DNA of 64,000 bases from Streptomyces sp. NBC_00285 (GTDB lineage Bacteria; Actinomycetota; Actinomycetes; Streptomycetales; Streptomycetaceae), in the NCBI RefSeq assembly GCF_036174265.1, contig NZ_CP108055.1, forward strand, positions 9,238,001-9,302,000, written 5' to 3'. A program made the translations under genes and the position numbers. Below are positions 51,495-59,210 of the stretch, piece by piece. Position 1 is the first letter of the stretch; each line of letters begins with the position of its first letter. The notes beneath the pieces are model-generated. The model made no database searches. It was not told the origin of the DNA and saw nothing but the letters and a program-made list of their open reading frames with translations.

Positions 51495-51613
51495 CCAAGA
51501 GGGTGTCAACGGCCGCCGCGGCCCCATGACCTGTGCTCTTCGCCACCTCGTGGGCGTCGCGCAGATCACCTCCGCGGACGCCCGGCAGCTTTGTACGGCC
51601 CTTCGGTGGCCGC

Positions 51614-51880
51614 TCAGTTCCGGCGGCCCGGATGGCACAGGACCAGGACCGCGCGGGCGACGAGCTCCCCGGCACCGCCCAGTTCCTGGCGGTAGCGGTC
51701 GGTGATCTCCCGTACGGTCTCCACGAAACCGGGGTCGACGGCGCGGGCCCGGGCCGGGGCGGGGAGTTCCCGGGCCATCTGGCGACGGCGCGCGAGCAGC
51801 GCGATGATCTCCTCGTCGAGACGCTCTATCCGAGTGAGTGACATGTCTTCGCCCGGGGCGGTGGCCTGGTTCGTCGGCAC
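51614..51880 (-). CDS. Chorismate mutase-like (AroQ type) small protein
   Basis: 88 residues if started at GTG 51878-51880, which has GGAG seven bases upstream; a Met 12 codons later (MSLTRIERL) is the alternative. IERLDEEIIALLARRRQMAREL and FVETVREITDRYRQELGG follow the AroQ helix pattern, with LDExIxxLLxxR in helix 1. It would convert chorismate to prephenate. Surrounded by relics of ligase and P450 genes, it may once have belonged to a secondary metabolic cluster using an aromatic precursor. Confidence 0.75.
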   Translation of the reverse strand: MPTNQATAPGEDMSLTRIERLDEEIIALLARRRQMARELPAPARARAVDPGFVETVREITDRYRQELGGAGELVARAVLVLCHPGRRN

Positions 51881-51904
51881 GCTCGATCTCCGTTTCTCCG
51901 CTGC

Positions 51905-52030
51905 GTGAAACGCGGCGCGGCCTTGCACGGCTGGTCCTTCAACACCCTGCCCGTGGCGGTCATCGGCAACTCCTCCCGGCACTCGACACTCCTCGGCACC
52001 TTGCAGCCGGCCATCCGTACATCCCGGTGA
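51905..52030 (-). pseudogene. C-terminal relic of an acyl-CoA ligase (AMP-dependent)
   Basis: In the minus frame RMAGCKVPRSVECREELPMT and ATGRVLK reproduce the AMP-ligase C-terminus (YKVPRxVEFxDELPxTxTGKVLK), with the expected catalytic Lys replaced by Arg (TGR). Everything N-terminal of this is missing. It runs towards the chorismate mutase gene on the same strand. Confidence 0.75.
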
Positions 52031-52248
52031 CCGGGACCGGTTCAACCGTGGGCGGGACACTCTGCTGGACTCGGCCACCGAGGAGTTCCTGCGCTTCTTC
52101 GCATCAGCTCCGGGTGACGGCCGTACGGTCTGCGCCGACTGCGAGATCGCCGGCCGGCGGTTCGAGGAGGGCGAACGTCTGTGGGTGTGCCGGGCGATGG
52201 CCGACCGGGACCCGTCCGTCTTCCCCGACCCGGGACGCGCCGACCCGG
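52030..52248 (+). pseudogene. Internal fragment of a cytochrome P450
   Basis: Plus-strand frame gives LLDSATEEFLRFFASAPGD (K-helix ExxR), GRTVCADCEIAGRRFEEGER, LWVCRAMADRDPSVFPDPG, the region just before the haem loop. The N-terminal half and the Cys-containing haem-binding loop are absent. It joins directly to a thiolase-like piece at about 52249. Confidence 0.8.
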
Positions 52249-52545
52249 AACCCCTGCGACGGAGCGGTCGCCGTGATCGTCTCCGCCGTCGACACCGCCC
52301 GCGACCTCGCCAGGCCGCCCGTCCTCTCCCACGGCAGCGGCACCAGCTTCGCCCTGGACCGGGTGGTCCTTGCCGGAGGGACCCTCGACCGCAACGCTGC
52401 CCACGCGGGGCCCTTGCTGCGCAAGGACGTCCGGCTGCTGACGGACGTGGCCGCGGCGGCCGGTGCGTCGCCGGGCACGGTCACGGCGGCCGCCCAGGAG
52501 GCACTCGCGCTGATGGACGCGGCGACCGGGTCCCGCCGCTCCTGA
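52249..52545 (+). pseudogene. Fusion of thiolase fragment and 3-hydroxyisobutyrate dehydrogenase-like C-terminus
   Basis: NPCDGAVAVIVSAVDTARDL then ARPPVLSHG resembles the internal CDGAxAVxVxSAERARDLxRPPV segment of thiolase/SCP2-type proteins. From about 52370 the pattern changes to AGPLLRKDVRLLTDVAAAAG and AAQEALALM, the C-terminal helical domain of HIBADH/6PGDH-like dehydrogenases. Neither piece is complete. The frame stops 1 nt before the convergent MarR gene ends. Confidence 0.6.
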
Positions 52546-52546
52546 C

Positions 52547-53005
52547 TCAGACGGCCACGCCGTGGGCTTCCAGGGCCCTCACGAGAGGGGTGAGTTCGGG
52601 GTTCAGGGCGGCCTGGTCGAGGGCTTCGCGCAGTGCCTGCTCGTTGGTGGGGCGGGCCTGTTCGAGGAGGGTGCGGCCGGCGTCGGTGACATCGGTGTAG
52701 ATGCCGCGGCGGTCGGTGGGGCACAGGTAGCGGGCGAGCAGGCCGCGGTCCTCGAGGCGGGTGACCAGGCGGGTGGTGGCGCTCTGGCTGAGCACCACCG
52801 CGTCGGCGACCTGCTTCATCTGCAGATGCCCGCCCTCCCCGTCGTGCTGACGGCCCAGGACGTCGAGCAGCGAGTACTCCCGCACGCTGAGGTCGTGCCC
52901 GGACTGGAGGGCCTTCTCGATGTGCGCCTCGATCCGGCCGTGCAGCAGCGAGAGCGCGCACCAGCCCTGGGCGAGGGCGGTCAGTGCGGGGTCTGTGGCG
53001 GTCAT
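52547..53005 (-). CDS. MarR family regulator
   Basis: 152 residues from ATG 53003-53005. LSVREYSLLDVLGRQHDGEG, LQMKQVADAVVLSQSATTRL, and the wing RYLCPTDRRGIYTDVTDAG establish the MarR winged helix. It is single and borders the fragment mosaic. Upstream, GAAAATTTC (53058-53066) in an AT-rich stretch could be part of an operator. Target genes may have been lost. Confidence 0.92.
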   Translation of the reverse strand: MTATDPALTALAQGWCALSLLHGRIEAHIEKALQSGHDLSVREYSLLDVLGRQHDGEGGHLQMKQVADAVVLSQSATTRLVTRLEDRGLLARYLCPTDRRGIYTDVTDAGRTLLEQARPTNEQALREALDQAALNPELTPLVRALEAHGVAV

Positions 53006-53089
53006 GGGGCCTGCTTCCTCCGTCTCGGTACGGGTACGCCCAGGATATTGCATCGGCGAAAATTTCAGCGTCTGCTTCTATAGGGCGCC

Positions 53090-53183
53090 CGCAACTAATG
53101 GCCCCGGGGAGCTGGACCTGGTCCGTGAGCTCGCCTGGCGCGCCTGGCCACCACGGCTGCCCGACCAGCCGATCTTCCGCTGA
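53090..53183 (+). pseudogene. Short C-terminal-like gene relic
   Basis: The frame ending at TGA 53181-53183 reads PGELDLVRELAWRAWPPRLP and DQPIFR, resembling the tail section WRxWPPRLPxQPIFYPV seen in a family of actinobacterial hypothetical proteins. No start and no preceding domain remain. Low certainty. Confidence 0.4.
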
Positions 53184-53198
53184 GCCGCCGGACTCCCG

Positions 53199-54188
53199 CT
53201 ACGACCGTGCCAGGTTCCGCATGGCCAAGGCCAGTTGCAGCCGCAGCCGTCCCTGAGGGGTGCGCAGCGGCCAGCCCAGTAGATGCTCCGCGTGGGACAA
53301 CCGGTCCTGGAGGGTGGAGTGGTGGACGCTGATCTCGGCGGCGGCCGCCCGCAGGCTCGTCGTCGACACCACGGCGTGCAGCGTGGCGAGCAGCCAGGGC
53401 GTGGCCGCCCCCGCCGCCTCCAGGGCCCGGACGTCGGGCGGCGGCTCTGCGCCCGGTGCGACGAGGGCGGCCAGCAGCGCGACACCGCCCAGCTCGTCGG
53501 CGTACACCGCTTTCGGCCCGGGGTCCTGGGCCGTGCCCTCCGCGGTGAACCGCAGTGCGGTGCGGGCGTCCGCCCAGGAACGCGGCAGTTCGAGGACGGG
53601 CACGGCGGGACCCACGCCGACCCGCCCGGCCGGCAGTTCGGCACCGGGCCGGTCGGGCAGTATGCGGGGCCGTCCGTCGAGCGGGGCCAGTGCCCGCACG
53701 GGCACCGCCGGGTCCAGCCCGAGTCCACGCGCCGCGTGCAGCCGGGCCGCCTGCGGAGCCGTACCGTCCAGCACCGTCTCCACCAGAGCGGGATCGTCGA
53801 CGGGCGCGCGTCCGCGCGTACGGTCCAGAACGAGCCGTACGACCCCCGCGGCCCGCTCCAGGATCACCGCGTCGACCACACTGGGCGCCGCCTCGTCCCG
53901 CTCCAGCCACAGGGCGGCGGCCCCGCCGGGTGCGAGCGCGGCGGACGGCCAGCCGGGATCCGGGGGCGCGGTCAGGTCCCGGCGGCTGCCGTCGGCCTCC
54001 ACCCGCACGGCGACCCGCCGCTCGACGTCGACCAGCCGCGCGGGCACGCCGGCCAGCACGGCGGCGCCACGCACCAGGGCTTCCAGTCCCGCGCGGGACT
54101 CCGACAGCCGGTCGAAGTAGGCGATCACCCGGACGGCCGCACCGGCATCCGGATCCAGCGCGGTAAGGCGCCCGGCCAGCTCTTTCAT
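53199..54188 (-). CDS. PucR/CdaR-type helix-turn-helix regulator
   Basis: 329 residues from ATG 54186-54188. The C-terminal domain SLRAAAAEISVHHSTLQDRL and SHAEHLLGWPLRTPQGRLRL is the PucR HTH. The N-terminal two thirds (Ala/Arg/Val-rich, with AAVRVIAYFDRLSE at the start) would be the sensory region, lacking a recognisable GAF. It is downstream of, and same strand as, the esterase at 54370. Regulators of this type often control purine or amine catabolism; no target is evident here. Confidence 0.88.
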   Translation of the reverse strand: MKELAGRLTALDPDAGAAVRVIAYFDRLSESRAGLEALVRGAAVLAGVPARLVDVERRVAVRVEADGSRRDLTAPPDPGWPSAALAPGGAAALWLERDEAAPSVVDAVILERAAGVVRLVLDRTRGRAPVDDPALVETVLDGTAPQAARLHAARGLGLDPAVPVRALAPLDGRPRILPDRPGAELPAGRVGVGPAVPVLELPRSWADARTALRFTAEGTAQDPGPKAVYADELGGVALLAALVAPGAEPPPDVRALEAAGAATPWLLATLHAVVSTTSLRAAAAEISVHHSTLQDRLSHAEHLLGWPLRTPQGRLRLQLALAMRNLARS

Positions 54189-54342
54189 ACGCCCATGGTG
54201 CGGCATGGGGGCCGAGAAGCGCCCCTGTGCGCGAGCGGGGGGGCCTGTGCGGCTCTGCCACCCTGGCCCGGGCGGGCCACGGCGGCGCAGCGGACGGGCA
54301 CCGGCCCGACACGGCACCGACGTGCACCCCGGGGACGGTGAC

Positions 54343-54361
54343 CGGGGAGGGGTCCTCCCCG
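54343..54361 (-). terminator. Hairpin after the HSL-type esterase
   Basis: CGGGGAGG-ggt-CCTCCCCG, 8-bp perfect arms, 9 nt beyond the minus-strand stop at 54370. Confidence 0.6.
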
Positions 54362-54369
54362 AACCCCGC

Positions 54370-55347
54370 CTAGTTCTCCAACAGCCTCCGCAGCCACGCC
54401 AGATGCGCCGCCCGCGCCGCCTGTGACAGCGCGGCCTGCGGGGCGAAACCGTCGAACCCGTGGAAGCCACCCGGCCACACATGCAGCTCGGCCACCCCGC
54501 CGGCCTGCCAGATCCGTGACGCGTAGGCCACCACCTCGTCCCGGAAGGTCTCCGCGGACCCCACGTCCAGGAAGGCCGGCGGCAGGTCCGTCAGGTCCTC
54601 GGCGCGGGCGGGTGCCGCGTACGCCGGAACATCCGGACCGCCCCGCAGCTCGCCCAGCAGCGCCGTCCAGCCTGTCTCGTTGGCCGTACGGTCCCAGACG
54701 CCCAGGCCCGCCATCTGGAAGGTCGACGGACTCTCGTTGCGGTCGTCCAGCATCGGGCACAGCAGCAGCTGCCCGATGGCCCGCGGCCCCTTGCGGTCCC
54801 GGGCCAGCAGCGCCAGTCCCGCCGACAGGCCGCCACCCGCGCTCGCGCCCGCGATGACGATCCGCTGCGGGTCGCCACCGATCTCCCCGGCGTGCTCCGC
54901 GGTCCACACGAGTCCCGCGTACACGTCCTCGACCGGCGCGGGATGCGGATGTTCGGGCGCCAGCCGGTACTCCACCGACACCACGACCGCATCCAGTTCC
55001 TTCGCCCAGGCCAGGGGAGAGTCCACGCCGACCCGGTTGTTCCCGAGCACCATGCCGCCGCCGTGGACGTGGTAGATCACCGGACGTCCGGTCCCCGCGG
55101 GCGCCGGGGCCGTGGGCCGGCAGATCAGCAGCGATATCTCCGGGGTGCCCTCGGGCCCGGGTACCGACCGGTCCTCCACCTCGAAGAACCCGCCCATGGT
55201 CAGGTCCATGTCGGCCAGCATCTGGATGCCGGGCCCCTGACGGACGAGATCGATGTCGTCCAGGGTCATGCCGGGCGAGATCATCTCCTTGATCAGTTCG
55301 AGGGTGGCGGCGAGCTCGGGATCGAACGGGGGCGGGACGTAGGTCAT
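54370..55347 (-). CDS. Hormone-sensitive-lipase-type alpha/beta hydrolase
   Basis: 325 residues from ATG 55345-55347. The oxyanion motif YHVHGGGMVLGNN, VVSVEYRLAPEHPHPAPVED, nucleophile elbow IVIAGASAGGGLSAGLAL, acid in PPAFLDVGSAETFRDE, and His in WPGGFHGFDGF are all present and spaced as in family IV esterases. No signal peptide, so cytoplasmic; typical substrates are short acyl esters. The gap to terC contains two GC-rich dyads. Confidence 0.94.
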   Translation of the reverse strand: MTYVPPPFDPELAATLELIKEMISPGMTLDDIDLVRQGPGIQMLADMDLTMGGFFEVEDRSVPGPEGTPEISLLICRPTAPAPAGTGRPVIYHVHGGGMVLGNNRVGVDSPLAWAKELDAVVVSVEYRLAPEHPHPAPVEDVYAGLVWTAEHAGEIGGDPQRIVIAGASAGGGLSAGLALLARDRKGPRAIGQLLLCPMLDDRNESPSTFQMAGLGVWDRTANETGWTALLGELRGGPDVPAYAAPARAEDLTDLPPAFLDVGSAETFRDEVVAYASRIWQAGGVAELHVWPGGFHGFDGFAPQAALSQAARAAHLAWLRRLLEN

Positions 55348-55416
55348 GACTTCTCCTCACGCGGGGCGCGGCGGCTCATGCCGTCATGATCAGGGCACCG
55401 GCGTCCGTCCGGGGCG

Positions 55417-55452
55417 CCGCCGTACGGCGGAACCTGCCCGCCGCACGGCGGG
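55417..55452. repeat. Two adjacent short dyads in the esterase/terC gap
   Basis: CCGCCGTACGGCGG (55417-55430, perfect palindrome) and CCCGCCG-ca-CGGCGGG (55437-55452). They lie between divergent genes and could be operators; binding protein unknown. Confidence 0.4.
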
Positions 55453-55593
55453 TGGTGACCTCGGCAATCAGCGACATTCTGGCGTGACCAGCGGGTCCTT
55501 GCCATCGCGTGACTTGTTGTTCACCTTCCGTTGGTGGAAGGCATTCCCGGTGGTGACAACGCTGTCGATACCCCCCATGTACCAGGAGAACCC

Positions 55594-56616
55594 GTGAACG
55601 TCTCACTCACCGTCTGGCTGCTGACCATCGTCGCCCTGTGCGTCCTGGTCGGCGCCGATTTCCTCATCGGCCGCAAACCCCATGACGTGTCGGTCAAGGA
55701 GGCGGGTGTCTGGACCGTCGTCTGGGTGGTGCTGGCCTGTCTGTTCGGGCTCGGACTGCTGCTCTTCGGCGGTACGAAACCCACAGGCGAGTTCTTCGCC
55801 GGATACGTCACCGAGAAGTCCCTGAGCGTGGACAACCTCTTCGTGTTCGTCCTGATCATGGGGAAGTTCGCGGTGCCCTCGAAGTACCAGCAGCGGGTGC
55901 TGATGGTCGGCGTCGTCATGGCGCTGGTGCTGCGTGCCGGGTTCATCGCGGCCGGAGCGGCGATCATCTCCGCGTTCTCCTGGGTGTTCTACATCTTCGG
56001 CGCCTTCCTGATCTGGACCGCCTGGAAGCTCGTCCAGGACGCCCGCAAGGACGGACACGACGAGGAGTACGAGGAGAACAAGCTGCTGAAGATGGTGGAG
56101 AAGCGTTTCGGCGTGGCCGACCGCTACCACGGCACCAAGCTGTGGATCGAGGAGAACGGCAAGCGGGTCATGACCCCGATGCTGGTCGTGATGCTCGCCA
56201 TCGGCTCCACCGACGTGCTCTTCGCCCTGGACTCCATCCCCGCCATCTACGGCCTCACCCAGGACCCGTACATCGTCTTCACGGCCAACGCGTTCGCTCT
56301 GATGGGCCTGCGTCAGCTGTACTTCCTCATCGGCGGTCTGCTGAGGAAGCTGGTCCACCTCAGCTACGGCCTCTCGATCATCCTCGGTTTCATCGGCGTC
56401 AAGCTGGTGCTGCACGCGCTCCACGAGTCCGGCGTCCACGTCCCCGAGATCGGCATCCCCTTCTCCCTCGGCTTCATCGTCCTCGTCCTGACGGTGACCA
56501 CGCTGACGAGCCTGCGGGCCGCGAAGAAGCAGGAGGAGCAGGAGGAGCAGGAGGCGCTGGGGAGGCAGGAAGAGCGGGAGGAAGAGGAGGAGTCGGGGGC
56601 GAGTCCGTTGACGTGA
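55594..56616 (+). CDS. TerC family integral membrane protein
   Basis: 340 residues from GTG 55594 with AGGAG seven bases before. About seven to nine transmembrane helices; the paired TerC motifs are EKSLSVDNLFVFVLIM and IGSTDVLFALDSIPAIYGLT, with conserved Asp residues. A cytoplasmic loop (ARKDGHDEEYEENKLLKMVE) sits mid-protein and the C-terminus is an exceptionally Glu-rich tail after residue ~310. TerC proteins support metal homeostasis, membrane protein metalation or tellurite resistance. No other ter genes are near. Confidence 0.94.
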   Translation: MNVSLTVWLLTIVALCVLVGADFLIGRKPHDVSVKEAGVWTVVWVVLACLFGLGLLLFGGTKPTGEFFAGYVTEKSLSVDNLFVFVLIMGKFAVPSKYQQRVLMVGVVMALVLRAGFIAAGAAIISAFSWVFYIFGAFLIWTAWKLVQDARKDGHDEEYEENKLLKMVEKRFGVADRYHGTKLWIEENGKRVMTPMLVVMLAIGSTDVLFALDSIPAIYGLTQDPYIVFTANAFALMGLRQLYFLIGGLLRKLVHLSYGLSIILGFIGVKLVLHALHESGVHVPEIGIPFSLGFIVLVLTVTTLTSLRAAKKQEEQEEQEALGRQEEREEEEESGASPLT

Positions 56617-56712
56617 CGTGGCGGGCACCGGCGGCCGACGCGGCGGCACTTGACTTCGAGAGCACTCCAGGTCCTACCGTCGTCGGCCAAGGTCCTGTGA
56701 ACGGAGACGGAC

Positions 56713-57603
56713 ATGCGTGTGGGCGTGCACATCAACCGCTTCAACCATCCGGCGGGCGGTCCCGCGCTCGGTTCCGAGCTCGCCGCCGCGGGTGCCGCGG
56801 CGCAGGCGGGCGGAGTGAGCTGGCTCTCGGTGATGGACCACTACTTCCAGATGGAGTTCAACGGCGGCGCCGAGGATCCCATGCTGGAGGCCTACACGAC
56901 GCTGGGCTTCCTCGCGGCCCACACCGAGACGGTCCGGCTCGGCGCGCTGGTGACCGGAGTGACGTACCGCCACCCCGGGCTGCTCGCCAAGATCGCGACC
57001 ACTCTCGACGTGCTCTCCGGCGGCCGGGCCACGCTCGGCATCGGCGCCGCCTGGTACGACCGGGAACACGAAGGGCTCGGCGTGCCCTTCCCACCGCTCG
57101 CGGAGCGTTTCGAGCGGCTGGAGGAGGTTCTGCGGATCTGTCTCCAGATGTGGGACCCGGCGGCGAACGGCCCCTTCGAGGGCGCCCACTACCGGCTCGC
57201 CGAGACCCTGTGCGTACCGGCGCCGGTCAGCAGCCCGCACCCCGAGATCATGATCGGCGGCAGCGGCGAGAAGAAGACCCTGCGCCTGGTCGCCCGGCAC
57301 GCCGACGCCTGCAACCTCTTCGCCACCTCGCCCGAGGAGGTCGCGCACAAGCTCGACGTGCTGCGCGGCCACTGCGACACCGAGGGCCGCGACTACGACG
57401 AGATCCGCAAGACCATGACCTACTCGGTCGACCCGGGCGACGAGGGCACCCACGGCGACCTGGACGCTTTCACCCGGGACGTCACCGGGTACGGCAAGCT
57501 CGGCATCGACACGGTCATCCTCGCCCCGCGCACCGGAGCCCCCGCCGAGTGGATCGAAGGCTTCGCCGCCCCCGCCGTACAGCGGCTGGGAGACCTGGAC
57601 TGA
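56713..57603 (+). CDS. LLM class F420-dependent oxidoreductase
   Basis: 296 residues from ATG 56713. Luciferase-like monooxygenase fold: MRVGVHINRFNHPAGG, VSWLSVMDHYFQMEFNGGAE, GFLAAHTETVRLGALVTGVT, GGRATLGIGAAWYDREHEGL, and EIMIGGSGEKKTLRLVARHA. The pattern is that of actinobacterial F420-using members rather than FMN type. Substrate unknown. It follows terC by 96 nt and is independent of it by function. Confidence 0.93.
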   Translation: MRVGVHINRFNHPAGGPALGSELAAAGAAAQAGGVSWLSVMDHYFQMEFNGGAEDPMLEAYTTLGFLAAHTETVRLGALVTGVTYRHPGLLAKIATTLDVLSGGRATLGIGAAWYDREHEGLGVPFPPLAERFERLEEVLRICLQMWDPAANGPFEGAHYRLAETLCVPAPVSSPHPEIMIGGSGEKKTLRLVARHADACNLFATSPEEVAHKLDVLRGHCDTEGRDYDEIRKTMTYSVDPGDEGTHGDLDAFTRDVTGYGKLGIDTVILAPRTGAPAEWIEGFAAPAVQRLGDLD

Positions 57604-57809
57604 GCGGAATCGGTCTGTCCGGCCGGAGCGACGGCGGACTTGTGCCCTGCCCTGCCGGGAGACCGTTGGAAGGGCTCGGCGGCGTCGGGCCGGTCGCAGG
57701 GCGAGCGGACTCCGCACCTGCATACGCGCCTGTCGCCGCGTGGCGCGGGGGCGGGCCTCGAAGAGACTCCGCCCCTGGACGTACGAAGAACCTTGTTCCG
57801 CGTCGCGGT

Positions 57810-58373
57810 TCAGGCCGCGACGACCTCACCCGTGCTGCCGTGCAGCTGCGCGACGACCTCGGCGAGCTGGGCGGCGACCTCCGCGTCGTCCGCGGGGTGG
57901 GTCTCGGCGAAGCGGACCACGGAGCCCGGGATGGACAGCTTGACGTCCTCGAGCACCTTGCCGCCGGCGATGCCCACGGACTTGCGGGTCTCGTCCTGGG
58001 CCCATACGCCGCCGAACTGGCCGTACGCGGTGCCGACCACGGCGACCGGCTTGCCGCCGAAGGTGCTGGCGCCGTACGGGCGCGACAGCCAGTCGATGGC
58101 GTTCTTCAGCACGGCGGGGATGGTCCCGTTGTACTCGGGGGAGAAGAACAGGAACGCGTCGGAGGCCTGGGCGGCCTCACGGAGCTTGGCCGCGGCGGCC
58201 GGGACGGCGCCCTCGACGTCGATGTCCTCGTTGTAGAACGGGATGTCGGCGAGACCCTCGTAGAGCACGACGTCCGCGCCCTCGGGAGCGTGCTTGACGG
58301 CCGCCTCGGCGAGCTGGCGGTTGTGCGAGCCGGCGCGGAGGCTTCCGACAAGGGCGAGAATGCGAACAGACAT
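57810..58373 (-). CDS. NADPH-dependent FMN reductase family protein
   Basis: 187 residues from ATG 58371-58373. LALVGSLRAGSHNRQLAEAA is the phosphate-binding loop (GSxRxxSxN), FFSPEYNGTIPAVLKNAIDW the second FMN loop, and GKPVAVVGTAYGQFGGVWAQ the third. A flavodoxin-like fold that reduces FMN, quinones or chromate. It is divergent from a TetR gene with two matching palindromes in the 118-nt gap; that TetR probably represses it. Confidence 0.94.
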   Translation of the reverse strand: MSVRILALVGSLRAGSHNRQLAEAAVKHAPEGADVVLYEGLADIPFYNEDIDVEGAVPAAAAKLREAAQASDAFLFFSPEYNGTIPAVLKNAIDWLSRPYGASTFGGKPVAVVGTAYGQFGGVWAQDETRKSVGIAGGKVLEDVKLSIPGSVVRFAETHPADDAEVAAQLAEVVAQLHGSTGEVVAA

Positions 58374-58412
58374 GCGAACTCCAAGGGGGATGAAACACTG
58401 CCGTAACGATGC

Positions 58413-58424
58413 GGACCGGGGTCC
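58413..58424. promoter_or_regulatory. TetR operator 1 GGACC-gg-GGTCC
   Basis: A palindrome whose reverse complement occurs at 58449-58460, in the FMN reductase/TetR gap. Confidence 0.75.
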
Positions 58425-58448
58425 GTTTATTGTTCTACATCGATAACC

Positions 58449-58460
58449 GGACCCCGGTCC
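58449..58460. promoter_or_regulatory. TetR operator 2 GGACC-cc-GGTCC
   Basis: Same arms as operator 1, centres 36 bp apart with an AT-rich stretch between. 32 nt before the TetR start codon. Confidence 0.75.
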
Positions 58461-58491
58461 AGTTTTCTTCCCACTGCTTTACGCTGATTTC

Positions 58492-59163
58492 ATGTCCGCC
58501 GCCCTGCCGTCCCTGCCGCCGCTGCCGACCTCCGCCGACTCCGACGGGCAGCCCGAGCTGCTCCAGCTCGGCCTCCCCGAGGACGAGCCCTGCCTGCGGG
58601 CCGACGCCGCGCGCAACCGGGCCCGGCTCCTGGAGGCGGCCTCCCGCCTGGTCGCGGAACACGGCGCGACCGGAGTGACGATGGAGGCGGTGGCCGCGGC
58701 GGCCTCGGTGGGCAAGGGCACCGTCTTCCGGCGCTTCGGCGACCGGACGGGTCTGCTGACGGCGCTGCTGGACCACTCCGAGCGGAAGTTCCAGGCCGCG
58801 TTCCTCAGCGGCCCCGCCCCGCTCGGCCCCGGCGCGCCGCCCGTCGAGCGGCTGCGCGCGTTCGGCCGCGCCTTCCTGCGTCGGACCGCCGACGAGATGG
58901 ACCTGATGCTGGCGGCCGAGCCCGGCCCGGACCGCCGTCACACCGCGGCACCCCGCCAGGTGCACCACGGCCACGTGACCCTGCTGCTGCGCCAGGCCGT
59001 CCCCGGGGAGGACTGCGAACTGCTCGCCCAGACCCTGATGGGCTACCTCGATCCCGCCACCGTCCATCACCTCACCCGGCGGCGCGGAATGCCGCTCGAA
59101 CGCCTGGAGAAGGGCTGGGACCACCTGGTCGCGCGGCTCACCTGCACAGATTCATCACAGTGA
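58492..59163 (+). CDS. TetR family repressor of the FMN reductase
   Basis: 223 residues from ATG 58492. ~35-residue acidic N-terminal arm, then HTH: RARLLEAASRLVAEHGATGV, AAAASVGKGTVFRRFGDRTG. The C-terminal domain is typical of regulators paired with azo-/FMN reductases that sense quinones or electrophiles. Divergent from the reductase with a double palindrome between. The stop overlaps a possible GTG start for the following LacI gene. Confidence 0.93.
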   Translation: MSAALPSLPPLPTSADSDGQPELLQLGLPEDEPCLRADAARNRARLLEAASRLVAEHGATGVTMEAVAAAASVGKGTVFRRFGDRTGLLTALLDHSERKFQAAFLSGPAPLGPGAPPVERLRAFGRAFLRRTADEMDLMLAAEPGPDRRHTAAPRQVHHGHVTLLLRQAVPGEDCELLAQTLMGYLDPATVHHLTRRRGMPLERLEKGWDHLVARLTCTDSSQ

Positions 59164-59210
59164 GTCCGGGCCGCGCCCCGGTCCGATACACGGTCACAGC
59201 TTCTGCAAAG

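Noticed and set aside
51469..51675. Minus-strand ORF of 68 codons near the CaiB start
   Set aside because: Composition is Ala/Arg-rich, it overlaps the CaiB start and the chorismate mutase end, and no family resemblance was seen.
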